Shown here: piece after piece, positions 51,103 to 60,598 of the stretch
Layout of the letters: the number at the start of each line of letters is the position of its first letter
Numbering within the stretch: position 1 is the first letter of the stretch
Source: an uncultured Eubacteriales bacterium
Lineage (GTDB): Bacteria; Bacillota; Clostridia; Oscillospirales; Oscillospiraceae
Assembly (NCBI GenBank): GCA_900546515.1
Contig: URDG01000003.1
Coordinates: 1 to 64,000, forward strand
Reading direction: 5' to 3'
DNA: 64,000 nt
Notes under the pieces: model-generated
What the model saw: only the letters and a program-made list of their open reading frames with translations
The model's database searches: none
Told to the model about the DNA's origin: nothing
Translations under genes and position numbers: made by a program

Positions 51103-52296
51103 ATGAGAGTTTTGTATATAGATTCCGTGTGCAAAAGCGGCAGCACCGGCAAGATAGTTTACGCCCTTTATACCGCCGTGAATGAAAACGGCGGCGAGGC
51201 GGCGGTGTGCTACGGCCGCGGCGCGGATGTTGATGAAAAGAATATCTTCAAGTTCGGCCTGCGGTGGGAGACGGCGCTGCATGCCGCGCTCACGCGCGTG
51301 ACGGGGCTGACTGGGTGTTATTCCTTCTTTTCCACGCGGCGGCTGCTGCGCTTTATGGACAGCTTCAAGCCGGACATCGTGCATCTGCATGAGCCTCATG
51401 CGTATTTTGTCAATCTGAAGCCGCTTTTTGAGTATATCCGCGCGAAAAATATCCCGCTGGTGTATACGTTCCACTGTGAGTTCGCCTATACAGGCAAGTG
51501 CGGCTTTGCAAATTCCTGTGACCGCTGGCAGACCGGCTGCGGCGAATGCCCGCAGCTTGGCGAGTACCCAAAGACCATGTTCTTTGACTTCACGGCGAAG
51601 ATGTGGCGCGAAAAGCGCGCGCTGCTCACGGGGCAGCGCATGCTGGTCTGCACGCCGTCCGAGTGGCTGGCGGAGCGGGTGCGCCGGTCGTTTTTGGGAG
51701 GGGAGTACGACGTGCGCGTCGTGCCGAACGGCATCGACACCGCGCTCTTCCACCCGCGCGATTCTGCGCATCTCAGGGCGCGGCACTCCCTCACGGATGA
51801 GAAGGTCGTGCTCGCTGTCGCGCCGTATATGATGGACGCGCGCAAGGGCGGGCGGGACGTGCTGCGTCTCGCGGAGAGCATGAAGGATGAGCGTGTGAAG
51901 TTCATCCTCATCGGCGTGGATGACCTCACGGAGGAGTTCCCGACGAACGTCATCGCCATGGGGCGCACCGAGAACCAGCAGGAGCTGGCGGAGTATTACT
52001 CAATGGCGGACGTGTTCGTGATATGCTCCGCAATGGAGAATTTCCCGACGACCTGTCTGGAGGCGGTGTGCTGCGGCACGCCCGTGGCTGGCTTTGCCGC
52101 GGGCGGCACGGCAGAGACCGCGCCCGCGCCTGTCGGACGCTTCACCGCACCCGGCGACATCGCGGCGCTGAGGGAGAGCGTCATGGCTTTTCTCGCCGAT
52201 CCTCCCGCGCCGGAGGCATTTTCGCCCCTGCGCGAGCGCTTCTCCGGGGAACAGATGTATGAGCGTTACAACGCGATCTATTGCGAAATGCTTTGA
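51103..52296 (+). CDS. GT4 glycosyltransferase (WcaC-like)
   Basis: A 397-residue GT-B transferase. The N-terminal part has VLYIDSVCKSGSTGKIVYAL and IVHLHEPHAYFVNLKPLFEY. A Cys-rich insert CGFANSCDRWQTGCGECPQL is seen in WcaC-type enzymes and may bind metal. The C-terminal part carries VPNGIDTALFHP, APYMMDARKGGRDVL and the E-x7-E motif ENFPTTCLEAVCCGTP. The donor is probably a nucleotide sugar such as UDP-hexose or HexNAc; the linkage is unknown. Separated by 22 bp from capG and 16 bp from the amidotransferase gene. Confidence 0.88.
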   Translation: MRVLYIDSVCKSGSTGKIVYALYTAVNENGGEAAVCYGRGADVDEKNIFKFGLRWETALHAALTRVTGLTGCYSFFSTRRLLRFMDSFKPDIVHLHEPHAYFVNLKPLFEYIRAKNIPLVYTFHCEFAYTGKCGFANSCDRWQTGCGECPQLGEYPKTMFFDFTAKMWREKRALLTGQRMLVCTPSEWLAERVRRSFLGGEYDVRVVPNGIDTALFHPRDSAHLRARHSLTDEKVVLAVAPYMMDARKGGRDVLRLAESMKDERVKFILIGVDDLTEEFPTNVIAMGRTENQQELAEYYSMADVFVICSAMENFPTTCLEAVCCGTPVAGFAAGGTAETAPAPVGRFTAPGDIAALRESVMAFLADPPAPEAFSPLRERFSGEQMYERYNAIYCEML

Positions 52297-52312
52297 TATG
52301 GGAGTGTGAACT

Positions 52313-53461
52313 ATGAGCAAGACAAGAACCGAGCGCAAGTTTCAGCGCTGCACCTGCTGCGTCATGGATACGACGGACAGCCGTATAGTCTTTGACGAAA
52401 ACGGCGTGTGCGACTATTGCAGCGATTATTACAAGAACATCCTCCCCGCGTGGCGGGCAAAGCTTGAGGACAAGACGCTTTTGCAGCGCACGGCGGAGGA
52501 GATAAAGCGCAATACCGCCGGGCAGAAGTATAACTGCATCATCGGACTCTCCGGCGGCGTGGACAGCTCGTACCTCTGCTATGTCGCAAAGGAGTTCATG
52601 GGGCTCAATCCCCTGTGCTATGTGTGCGACACGGGCTGGAACCTCAAGGTCGCGGACGACAATATCAAGCGCATCACCGAGGGGCTTGGTCTCGACGTAT
52701 ACACCGAGGTCGTCGACTGGGACGAGATGCGCAATCTGCAGATCGCGTTCTTCAAATCGCAGGTGCCGTATCAGGACCTGCCGCAGGATCACGCCATTTT
52801 CGCGGGGCTTTATAACTACGCCGTCAGCCACGGCATAAAATACGTGCTCACCGGCGCGAACAGCGCCACCGAGTGCATCCGCCCGCCGATAGAGTGGGTG
52901 TATCAGAACGACCTGCGCCTCATAAAGGACATTCAGCGCCGCTTCGGCACGATGAAGCTTGAGAAATTCCCCATGTGCAGCATGATAAAGTACCGCCTTT
53001 ATTACCCCATTTTCAAGGGCATGAAGCGCGTCGCCCCGCTGGACATGGTGGAGTATGACAAGGAGAAGGTCAAGACCTTCCTCACGGAGCGCTTCGGCTG
53101 GGAGGCGTATGCCAACAAGCACTATGAGGATGTGTTCACCCGCTTTTACGAGGGTTATTACCTGCCGCATAAGTTCGGCTATGACAAGAGAAAGTGCTAT
53201 CTCTCCAATGAGATACTTGTCGGCACAAAGACGCGCGATGAGGCGCTGCGCGAGCTGGAAACACCCGGCTACGACGCGGAGACCATGCACGCCGACCTTG
53301 AGTATATCGCCCAAAAGCTCGGCATGAGCGCGGAAGCCCTGCAAGCGCTCATTGACGGCGAGAACAAGACATTTGCCGATTATAAAAACAGCTGGGGCAT
53401 CATTCAGCTCGGCACGATGGTGCTGCGCGCCCTCGGCGTTGAGAAAAAGAAATTCCGCTGA
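52313..53461 (+). CDS. N-acetyl sugar amidotransferase (WbpG/PseA/LegG-like, PP-loop)
   Basis: A 382-residue PP-loop ATP pyrophosphatase-type enzyme. The N-terminal zinc-binding C-T-C-C...C-D-Y-C (about 13-45), the PP-loop LSGGVDSSYLCY (about 80-91) and LTGANSATECIRPP are diagnostic. WbpG-type proteins convert an acetamido to an acetamidino group on a uronic or nonulosonic sugar, taking ammonia from HisH/HisF-like partners. No HisH or HisF homologue is in this window, so the ammonia source lies elsewhere or the protein uses another route. The wbpA/B/D/E set downstream suggests a 2,3-diacetamido uronic acid as substrate. Confidence 0.9.
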   Translation: MSKTRTERKFQRCTCCVMDTTDSRIVFDENGVCDYCSDYYKNILPAWRAKLEDKTLLQRTAEEIKRNTAGQKYNCIIGLSGGVDSSYLCYVAKEFMGLNPLCYVCDTGWNLKVADDNIKRITEGLGLDVYTEVVDWDEMRNLQIAFFKSQVPYQDLPQDHAIFAGLYNYAVSHGIKYVLTGANSATECIRPPIEWVYQNDLRLIKDIQRRFGTMKLEKFPMCSMIKYRLYYPIFKGMKRVAPLDMVEYDKEKVKTFLTERFGWEAYANKHYEDVFTRFYEGYYLPHKFGYDKRKCYLSNEILVGTKTRDEALRELETPGYDAETMHADLEYIAQKLGMSAEALQALIDGENKTFADYKNSWGIIQLGTMVLRALGVEKKKFR

Positions 53462-53476
53462 GCGGAGAGGCAGAAC

Positions 53477-54667
53477 ATGAAGATCGTACAGCTTGAGGAT
53501 TTCTTTCACCCCGACGCGGGGTACAAGATAAATATCCTCTCCAAATACTTTGCCCGCATGGGGCATGAGACGGTGATCCTCACCGCCGAGCTTGACCGTA
53601 TGCCCGATTATCTCACGAGCTTTTTCGGGCGTGACAATATCGCCGCGCGCGACCGGGAGTATTCCGAGCGCTACGGCGTGCAGATCATCCGCCGCCCCAT
53701 CTGGGCGTATGTCAGCGGTCGCGCGCTTTTTAAGGATGACCTTGCCGAGCTTGTCAACTCCCTGCACCCGGACGTGCTGTATGTCCACGGCAACGACACC
53801 GCCGCGGGCATGTGGATACTGCGCCATCTCAAGGCGTTTGACTGCCCCATCGTCATGGATAACCACATGGTCGAGATGGCGTCGCAGAACCCGCTGAGAA
53901 AGCTTTACCGGGCATATTACCGCAGCTTTATCACACCGATCATTGTAAAAAACAGGATACCTGTCATCCGCGCAATGAACGACGATTATGTTGAAAGATG
54001 CCTCGGTGTGCCGCTCTCACTTGCACCGTGGATATCCTATGGTTCGGACATGCTGCTTTTCCACCCGGATAAGGCGGCAGGCGCAAAATTCCGGGAGGCA
54101 AACGGCATCTCGGATGACGCTTTCGTTGTGCTCTTTGCCGGCAAATTTGACGAGTCCAAGGGCGGCATGCTGCTCGCCGAGCTCACCTGCCGTGAGATAA
54201 AGACCGACAGGGAGATAGTATATCTGATGATCGGCAATGCGACCGGCGAGTACGGCGCCGCAGTGGAAAAGCGCTTTAAGGACAGCAGGTACAGGATAAT
54301 CCGCCTGCCGACGCAGAAATACTGCGATCTTGCCGGATTCTATCAGGCCGCGGACGTTGGGCTTATCGCCAAGCAGGCAAGTCTCAACTTCTTTGATATG
54401 GAGGCCTGCGGCGTACCGGTGCTCTCTGAGGACAATAACCTCAACCGGGACAGAACGCCCTGCGGCAACGGATGGCTCTTCCGTCCCGATGATGCGGACG
54501 ATTTTGCCGCTAGGCTTGAACATATCGTCAATATGGACAGCGCAGAGCTTGAAAAAGCCTCCGAAAACGCGTATAACTACGTAAAGGAAAAATACGACTA
54601 TTATAAAAAGGCCCTTGAATACATGGATATAATCCAGAAGGTGTATGACAGGGAAAAGAAGAAATGA
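53477..54667 (+). CDS. GT4-type glycosyltransferase
   Basis: A 396-residue GT-B protein. The N-terminal domain begins IVQLEDFFHPDAGYKINILSKY, with LHPDVLYVHGNDTAAG near residue 100. The donor domain holds FAGKFDESKGGMLL and the acidic block NFFDMEACGVPVLSEDNN, corresponding to E-x7-E. The substrate is not predictable. It ends 27 bp before the next transferase. AGAGGCAG precedes the ATG. Confidence 0.85.
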   Translation: MKIVQLEDFFHPDAGYKINILSKYFARMGHETVILTAELDRMPDYLTSFFGRDNIAARDREYSERYGVQIIRRPIWAYVSGRALFKDDLAELVNSLHPDVLYVHGNDTAAGMWILRHLKAFDCPIVMDNHMVEMASQNPLRKLYRAYYRSFITPIIVKNRIPVIRAMNDDYVERCLGVPLSLAPWISYGSDMLLFHPDKAAGAKFREANGISDDAFVVLFAGKFDESKGGMLLAELTCREIKTDREIVYLMIGNATGEYGAAVEKRFKDSRYRIIRLPTQKYCDLAGFYQAADVGLIAKQASLNFFDMEACGVPVLSEDNNLNRDRTPCGNGWLFRPDDADDFAARLEHIVNMDSAELEKASENAYNYVKEKYDYYKKALEYMDIIQKVYDREKKK

Positions 54668-54694
54668 TCTGCGGCTGCATCGGAGGGGAAACAT

Positions 54695-55828
54695 ATGTAT
54701 ATCCTTGAGGTGTCATACGGATGCCCGTCGGAAAAATATCCGAGCAATGGCAACTTTCAGCTCGACCAGGCGAGGGCTCTGGCAGGCTGCGGGCATAAAG
54801 TCGTTTTCGCGGCGCTCGATATGCGCTCGTTCAGACGCTGGCGCCGCTGGGGTCTGTACTGCCACAGCGTGGATGGGATACCGGTCTACGAATACAGCTT
54901 TCCGATGGGGCCGTTTGCGGACGCGCTGCGGAGAAAACTTGCAGCCTCAGGCTTTGAGCGCCTGCTCGACCGGGTGGCGCGCGAAAAAGGACGGCCGGAC
55001 ATCGTGCATGTTCATTTTGCCGATACGGCGGTCAGCATAGTTGAAGCCTGCCGGAAGCGCGGCATACCGTATGTTGTCACTGAGCACGCATCCAGCATCA
55101 TGGATGACGAAAAGGCCGCCGGTCAGGCGGAAATGATGAGATATGTGTACGAAAATGCGGCTGCCGTGATCGCTGTCAGTCCGGCGCTCGCTTCGCAGAT
55201 AGAGAAGTTTACCGGAGTAAAGGCGGAGGTCGTAGACGACATTGTGGACACCGGCGTTTTTCGGCTTGAACGGCAGGAGAAGACGGACGGTTTCCGCTTT
55301 GTTTCGGCCGGGCATGCCGAATACCGCAAGGGCTTTGATGTGCTTGTTGCCGCGTTCTCGCGCGTGTGCGCTGTGAGAGACGACTGTCAGCTTACCATCA
55401 TGGGCGACGGGGCGGAGCTTGAGAACATAAAGCGCCAGATCGCCGGGCTTGGACTGATGGACAAGGTCTGCTGCACCGGGTATTTCCGCCGCGGTGAGTT
55501 TGCCAGAAAGCTCAATGAGAGCGATTGCTTCGTGCTTGCCAGCCGCCATGAGACATTTGGCGTCGTGTATGCCGAGGCGATGTGCTGCGGCGTGCCTGTG
55601 ATAGCAACGCGCTGCGGCGGCACGGAGGGCTTTATCGGTGCGGAGGATGGCCTTATGGTCGATGTGGACGATGTGGCCGGCCTTGCCAAGACAATGCTGA
55701 GCATCTGCGAAGATGTTCAGAAATATGATAAAGCCGCGATAGCGCGCCGCGCGCATGAGCGCTTTTCGCCGGACGCCGTCGGAGTGAGGATCGCAAAGGT
55801 GCTGGAGAATGCGCTGATAAGGAGCTGA
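54695..55828 (+). CDS. GT4 glycosyltransferase
   Basis: A 377-residue GT-B enzyme with DIVHVHFADTAVSIVEACRK (about 98-117), EHASSIMDDEKAAGQ, the donor-site FVSAGHAEYRKGFDVLVAAF and E-x7-E in RHETFGVVYAEAMCCGVPVI. GGAGGG lies upstream of ATG 54695. High-GC codon use, as in the preceding genes. The next gene starts 4 bp after the stop. Confidence 0.88.
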   Translation: MYILEVSYGCPSEKYPSNGNFQLDQARALAGCGHKVVFAALDMRSFRRWRRWGLYCHSVDGIPVYEYSFPMGPFADALRRKLAASGFERLLDRVAREKGRPDIVHVHFADTAVSIVEACRKRGIPYVVTEHASSIMDDEKAAGQAEMMRYVYENAAAVIAVSPALASQIEKFTGVKAEVVDDIVDTGVFRLERQEKTDGFRFVSAGHAEYRKGFDVLVAAFSRVCAVRDDCQLTIMGDGAELENIKRQIAGLGLMDKVCCTGYFRRGEFARKLNESDCFVLASRHETFGVVYAEAMCCGVPVIATRCGGTEGFIGAEDGLMVDVDDVAGLAKTMLSICEDVQKYDKAAIARRAHERFSPDAVGVRIAKVLENALIRS

Positions 55829-55832
55829 ATAG

Positions 55833-56930
55833 ATGAAGGTTTTGTTTATATGCTTTGCGGATTTCGGCAGGGCGGATTCCGGAAGCTCTGTGAGACCGCA
55901 GAAAATGTACCGCGCTTTTGTCGAAGCGGGACACGAGGTAAAGCTTCTTTGCGGGAGCGATGGGAATGACTGCCGGGCGGAACGAAGAAAAAGCGTTGCG
56001 GAAATAAACCGTTGGCTGGACATAGAAAGACCGGACATTTGCTATATAGAGTCGCCCGTGGGGCAGATCATGCTGGACGACGATATCCGCCTTATAAAGC
56101 GCCTGCACAGCATGGGCATACCGACTGGGTATTTTATGCGCGATTTTCACAGTAAGTTTCCGGAGGTATTTCCTCGAAGGACAGGCTTTATAAATTCTTT
56201 AAAAGATATTTATCTAGATATCCGACAGTTCAAGACTGATAGTGCGCTTAAATATGTGGATATAGTGTATCTGCCATGTGATGAGGCAAAGGCATTGTTT
56301 AACTACCGCGATATGCGTGCTTTGCCGCCGGCAGGTGAAAACAATCTGCCAAGGGAAAATCACTTCACAAAGACGGGAATCTATGTAGGCGGAATATCGC
56401 AGCAGTATGGGCTGGATGCTTTACTAGATGCTTACGATGGAATAAACAAAAAAACGAATAATTATAAGTTGATCTTATGCGTGCGCGAAAACGAGTGGAA
56501 GAAATTTAAGCATCCACAAAAAAATGCGCCGTGGCTTGAGGTAGTTCATGCATCCGGAAAGCAACTTAAGCTACTATACAACAGGGCAGACGTTGGTTTC
56601 CTTATACCAAAGGAAGACAGTGCATATAACAATTTTGCTTTGTCTGTTAAAATCTACGAATACATGGGTTATGCTCTTCCTATTGTTGCCGCTAAATGCG
56701 TTGCGATGGATAGGGTTATAAACAGGTATAATATTGGAATAACAACCGAAGGTACTAGTGAAGGCTTCACAAAAGCAATCATGCAGATATATGCGGACGA
56801 GACAAAATACAGGCAACTCTGTGATAATTGCAGAGTTGCACTGCTGGGTAATAACTTATGGACGCATAGAGTGGGGCAAGTCGTAGATGATCTGTACAAA
56901 AAGAATAAGTGTACGCTAGAGAATAGTTGA
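55833..56930 (+). CDS. glycosyltransferase with a change of base composition inside the gene
   Basis: A 365-residue GT-B-like protein. The N-terminal part is VLFICFADFGRADSGSSVRP and DICYIESPVGQIMLDDDIR; a central TKTGIYVGGISQQYGLDALL marks the start of the donor domain. Near the C-terminus is NFALSVKIYEYMGYALPIV, the GT4 pattern without the second Glu in its usual place. The first ~310 bp are GC-rich like the upstream genes. From about 56,150 the codons become AT-rich and stay so through the following seven genes. Either a homologous recombination joint lies here or the gene was imported with its flank. Its stop overlaps the flippase start. Confidence 0.8.
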   Translation: MKVLFICFADFGRADSGSSVRPQKMYRAFVEAGHEVKLLCGSDGNDCRAERRKSVAEINRWLDIERPDICYIESPVGQIMLDDDIRLIKRLHSMGIPTGYFMRDFHSKFPEVFPRRTGFINSLKDIYLDIRQFKTDSALKYVDIVYLPCDEAKALFNYRDMRALPPAGENNLPRENHFTKTGIYVGGISQQYGLDALLDAYDGINKKTNNYKLILCVRENEWKKFKHPQKNAPWLEVVHASGKQLKLLYNRADVGFLIPKEDSAYNNFALSVKIYEYMGYALPIVAAKCVAMDRVINRYNIGITTEGTSEGFTKAIMQIYADETKYRQLCDNCRVALLGNNLWTHRVGQVVDDLYKKNKCTLENS

Positions 56931-58228
56931 GCGAGAAAAACGTGAAACATGATATCGTTATAAAAACCAAGCAGCTTATAAAGGGTGGCTTTCTGCATAT
57001 TTTGACGGGGAACTTCCTGTGCAGAGCTATATCCATGATTTCCAGCATAGTAGTTGCGAGAATTGTGGATAAGACGGAATATGCATATATTTCATTTGCC
57101 GATAACATTTATACCTATGTGGGACTTGTTAGTGGACTTGGAATGGCTGCGGCACTATTGAAATTCTGTTCACTCAGAAACACGGAGACAAAGAACAGAG
57201 GCTACCTGCAATACGTGGCAGTTAAAGGCAGCGGGGTTCAACTTCTTATTTCATTGGCTGTGTGTATTGCAGCTATGTTCATAGATATACCGTTCCCAAA
57301 TTCGAGGAAGTATATTTGGGCACTCGCGTTGTATCAGCCTCTGTATTTCGTATATGACTCTTTTTCGGCATATATTCGCGTAAAAAGAGAAAACCGCAGA
57401 TATGCGTCGGCGGGGATAATAATGTCTTCAGTGCTGTGCGTATTCAGTATAGTCCTGCTTATCTTGGTCGGAACGATGGGGCTGATATACGCAAGGTATA
57501 TAGCGGTTACCATTGCGCTTTTGTATTTCTGGGTGTATGTACGCAAATGTTTCACCGGGGTCGAGTATGAGCCGATCAGTAAGGAAGAGAAGAAAGCGCT
57601 CCTTAGTATGGGGCTTTCACTGATGGCAGCAAGAATGTTCAGTGAGATGATGCCCGCAAATGAAACATTCTTGGTTAATGCCATTATAAAGGATGAGGTC
57701 ATCACAGCAAACTTTAGAATAGCAGGAGTGTTTCCTCAACTCCTTCTGTTGGTGGCAAGCGCGGTGAGCCTGTATTTTTTCCCGATAGTAGCGGATATGA
57801 CAGACTGGTCGAAGATAAGAAAGAGAATGTTACAGCTTGGGCTGTTTAACTTCGGATTTGTCCTTTTTGCGGCGCTGGTGGGGGCGCTACTTACACCGCT
57901 GGCTATAAAAATACTATACGGGCAGAAATATGCGGATGCGATACCGATGACATATATGCTATGGATAATGAATGCTATGAACGGCTGCGTACGCATGTTC
58001 CCTATGAATATGCTACCTGCACTTGGCAAAACAAAATTCAATATGTATATTGCAGCGGCATCATGCGCTGCACAGACTATTATGGACTATTTCTTCATAA
58101 ACAAGCTGGGGGTGTATGGTATCGCATGGGGGGCAACTGTGGTTTATGCCTTGTCTGGCGGTGCGTATTGGTGGTATCTTATGAAGGTGTGTAAGGATGA
58201 GAAAAAGAACCAACAGGCGGCACTGTAG
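56927..58228 (+). CDS. Wzx-like oligosaccharide flippase
   Basis: A 433-residue polytopic protein of the polysaccharide transport (MOP) superfamily. About twelve hydrophobic segments begin near residue 15 (ILTGNFLCRAISMISSIVVA). Basic loops such as YIRVKRENRRYAS lie between helices. It should flip the undecaprenyl-linked repeat unit to the outside. The start is uncertain: TTG 56927 overlaps the previous stop (TTGA), and GTG 56942 is an alternative. No Wzy polymerase was recognised in the window, so it may lie downstream. Low-GC segment. Confidence 0.88.
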   Translation: MSEKNVKHDIVIKTKQLIKGGFLHILTGNFLCRAISMISSIVVARIVDKTEYAYISFADNIYTYVGLVSGLGMAAALLKFCSLRNTETKNRGYLQYVAVKGSGVQLLISLAVCIAAMFIDIPFPNSRKYIWALALYQPLYFVYDSFSAYIRVKRENRRYASAGIIMSSVLCVFSIVLLILVGTMGLIYARYIAVTIALLYFWVYVRKCFTGVEYEPISKEEKKALLSMGLSLMAARMFSEMMPANETFLVNAIIKDEVITANFRIAGVFPQLLLLVASAVSLYFFPIVADMTDWSKIRKRMLQLGLFNFGFVLFAALVGALLTPLAIKILYGQKYADAIPMTYMLWIMNAMNGCVRMFPMNMLPALGKTKFNMYIAAASCAAQTIMDYFFINKLGVYGIAWGATVVYALSGGAYWWYLMKVCKDEKKNQQAAL

Positions 58229-58255
58229 ATGACTATTTTATGAGGAGGAGACACT

Positions 58256-59251
58256 GTGAATGCTTGGGAAAAAATAAAGAAGGAATTAAAAAAAAGCCAA
58301 TTTGTATGGGATTGCTATGATTCGGCGTATGTGATTGTCAATAGCATGAAAGGGCTGGGATGGCAGCTTGCTTTGAAAATTTTTGGCCCACAGAAACAAG
58401 CGGATGCATTGATAAAAAGACAACATGTTATAGGAGAAAAACATGTTGATTTAAAACATCCAACGTCTTTTTTTGACAAGATGCAGTGGCTGAAATATAA
58501 TATATATAATAAAAGTAGCATAGTTGCATTGTGCTATAACAAATACACTGTCCGTGAATATATCAAGAAAAAAGGTTGCGAATACTGTCTTAACCAGCTT
58601 TATGGTGCGTGGGATTCAATAGATGAGATACCATGGGATGATCTTCCAGATGAATTTGTAATGAAGGTCTCAAACGGGTACTCAAATCACGTTTTCAAGC
58701 TCGATGGAGAATTATTTGACAAAAGAAAGGCGATAAAAACACTTAGAAAGTCGAGCCGATTTACAAAGTTTGCATTTCGCATAAATGGTGATATGTTTGC
58801 ATACAAGACACCTAAAAAAATAATCTGCGAGAGACTTCTACACTCGGCAGACGGATATAAAGTGCCTGATGACTATAAGTTTTATTGCTTTCACGGAGTA
58901 CCGCGCTATATAGAAGTTATGTGGGACAGATATGGAGCAAACAGAAAGTACAATGAAATATTTGTTGATATAGACCTGAATGACCGACATGATCTTGAAG
59001 CGGAGGCGAGCGATGAGACTTATGTTTGGCCGCCGTGTTTGAATGAAATGAAAGATCTGGCGGCAAAGCTTTCTGAGGACTTCCCATTTGTAAGAGTGGA
59101 TTTTTATGTAGAAAATGGTAGACCAATTTTCGGAGAGCTTACATTTACGCCTTATCATGCTCAGACCGAGCAGTCAATGATTGAACTGGGGGCGTTGATA
59201 GATATGACTAGAATGAGTGAGTATATGGAGAGACTGGTTGATTTAAAGTAG
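58256..59251 (+). CDS. TupA-like ATP-grasp polysaccharide protein
   Basis: A 331-residue protein of the TupA-like ATP-grasp group (PF14305). The pattern includes HPTSFFDKMQWLKYNIY, DKYTVREYI-like YNKYTVREYIKKKG, D-E-F-V-M-K-V-S-N-G-Y-S-N, CERLLHSADGYKVPDDYKFY and V-R-V-D-F-Y-V-E-N-G-R-P-I-F-G-E-L-T-F-T-P (ATP/metal residues Asp and Glu). TupA-type proteins in Firmicutes are thought to attach amino acids or build teichuronopeptide; here decoration of a uronic-acid carboxyl by an amide bond is plausible. GTG 58256 has GAGGAGGAG upstream. Low-GC segment. Confidence 0.85.
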   Translation: MNAWEKIKKELKKSQFVWDCYDSAYVIVNSMKGLGWQLALKIFGPQKQADALIKRQHVIGEKHVDLKHPTSFFDKMQWLKYNIYNKSSIVALCYNKYTVREYIKKKGCEYCLNQLYGAWDSIDEIPWDDLPDEFVMKVSNGYSNHVFKLDGELFDKRKAIKTLRKSSRFTKFAFRINGDMFAYKTPKKIICERLLHSADGYKVPDDYKFYCFHGVPRYIEVMWDRYGANRKYNEIFVDIDLNDRHDLEAEASDETYVWPPCLNEMKDLAAKLSEDFPFVRVDFYVENGRPIFGELTFTPYHAQTEQSMIELGALIDMTRMSEYMERLVDLK

Positions 59252-59281
59252 TTACGCAGATACAGACAGGAGTATGATGAA

Positions 59282-60595
59282 ATGATATACAATGAACTGA
59301 GAGAGCACAAAACAAAGCTGGCTGTTGTAGGACTGGGATATGTGGGATTGCCGCTTGCAGTTGCGTTTGATGAGGAGGGTATTGATGTAATTGGCTATAA
59401 CCGCAGTCAAGGACGTATAGATCTCTATAGAAGTGGGATAGACCCTACGCACGAAGTGGGGGATGAGCGCATAAAAAAGTGTGGCATTGACTTTACAACA
59501 GACCAAAAGAAATTGCAGGAATGCAGATTTATCATTGTAGCTGTTCCAACACCTGTCGATGAGGGGCATGTGCCTGACCTCAGCCCGGTGACAGGCTCTA
59601 CAGCTGTCATAGGGCGTAACCTTACAAAGGGAAGCATAGTTGTATATGAATCAACGGTTTATCCTGGCGTGACTGAGGATATTTGTATTCCGATTCTTGA
59701 GAAGGAGTCAGGCATGAAATGCGGTATCGATTTCTTTGTTGGTTATAGCCCTGAACGAATCAATCCAGGCGATAAGGTACATACACTGCGTACCATACGC
59801 AAAATAGTGTCAGGTATGGATGCGTACACGCTTAACGAGGTTTCCAAGGTTTATGAAACTGTTATAAATGCGGGCGTGTATCAAGCCTCATGCATAAAGG
59901 TCGCGGAGGCGGCGAAAGTCATCGAAAACAGCCAGCGAGATATAAACATAGCTTTCATAAATGAGCTGTCAAAGATTTTTGACAGACTGGGAATAGACAC
60001 TAATGAGGTTATGGATGCCGCGTGTACAAAGTGGAACTTCCTGCGCTACAACCCAGGGCTTGTCGGAGGACACTGCATCGGTGTTGACCCATATTATCTG
60101 ACTTACCGGGCAGAACAAGTTGGTTATTCAAGTCAGGTTATACTTGCAGCTCGACGTGTTAACGACAGCATGGGCAGGTACGTGGCGCAGGGCGCAATAA
60201 AACAGATGGTGAGAGCTGGTATGTGCGTCAAAAATGCGAGGGTGGCGATTCTGGGGTTCACGTTTAAGGAGAATTGTCCTGACACACGAAATACAAAAGT
60301 TGTTGATATAATAAAAGAACTGGCGGAATTTGACATAACGCCGGTTGTAGTGGATTCGTGGGCTGACAAGTTAGACGTGCTAAAGGAATATGGATTGCAG
60401 TTGGCAGATGAATCGGCACTAAGAAACATGGATGCAATTATCCTTGCTGTCGCACATAACGAATATAGGACGATAGCGATGAAGCAGCTGGATGCAATGT
60501 ATGCCACCAATGCACAAAAAGTGCTTGTAGATGTAAAAGGCATTTTGAATAAAAAGGAATATGAGGATGCAGGCTATTTGTATTGGAGACTGTAA
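59282..60595 (+). CDS. wbpA: UDP-N-acetylglucosamine 6-dehydrogenase (WbpA/TviB type)
   Basis: A 437-residue nucleotide-sugar dehydrogenase. Rossmann motif VVGLGYVGLPLAVAF (about 15-29), VAVPTPVDEGHVPDLSPV, ESTVYPGVTED, and the catalytic Cys in NPGLVGGHCIGVDPYYLTY (about 258-276). The NAD-binding C-terminal part has ILGFTFKENCPDTRNTKV. The VDEGHVPDLSPV stretch is characteristic of the WbpA/WbpO/TviB branch that oxidises UDP-GlcNAc or UDP-GalNAc to the uronate. First step towards UDP-GlcNAc(3NAc)A with the three following genes. Ribosome site AGGAG before ATG 59282. Confidence 0.92.
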   Translation: MIYNELREHKTKLAVVGLGYVGLPLAVAFDEEGIDVIGYNRSQGRIDLYRSGIDPTHEVGDERIKKCGIDFTTDQKKLQECRFIIVAVPTPVDEGHVPDLSPVTGSTAVIGRNLTKGSIVVYESTVYPGVTEDICIPILEKESGMKCGIDFFVGYSPERINPGDKVHTLRTIRKIVSGMDAYTLNEVSKVYETVINAGVYQASCIKVAEAAKVIENSQRDINIAFINELSKIFDRLGIDTNEVMDAACTKWNFLRYNPGLVGGHCIGVDPYYLTYRAEQVGYSSQVILAARRVNDSMGRYVAQGAIKQMVRAGMCVKNARVAILGFTFKENCPDTRNTKVVDIIKELAEFDITPVVVDSWADKLDVLKEYGLQLADESALRNMDAIILAVAHNEYRTIAMKQLDAMYATNAQKVLVDVKGILNKKEYEDAGYLYWRL

Positions 60596-60598
60596 TTC

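Noticed and set aside
52181..53866. 561-codon open frame on the reverse strand
   Set aside because: Antisense of the amidotransferase and part of a glycosyltransferase gene, both well supported.
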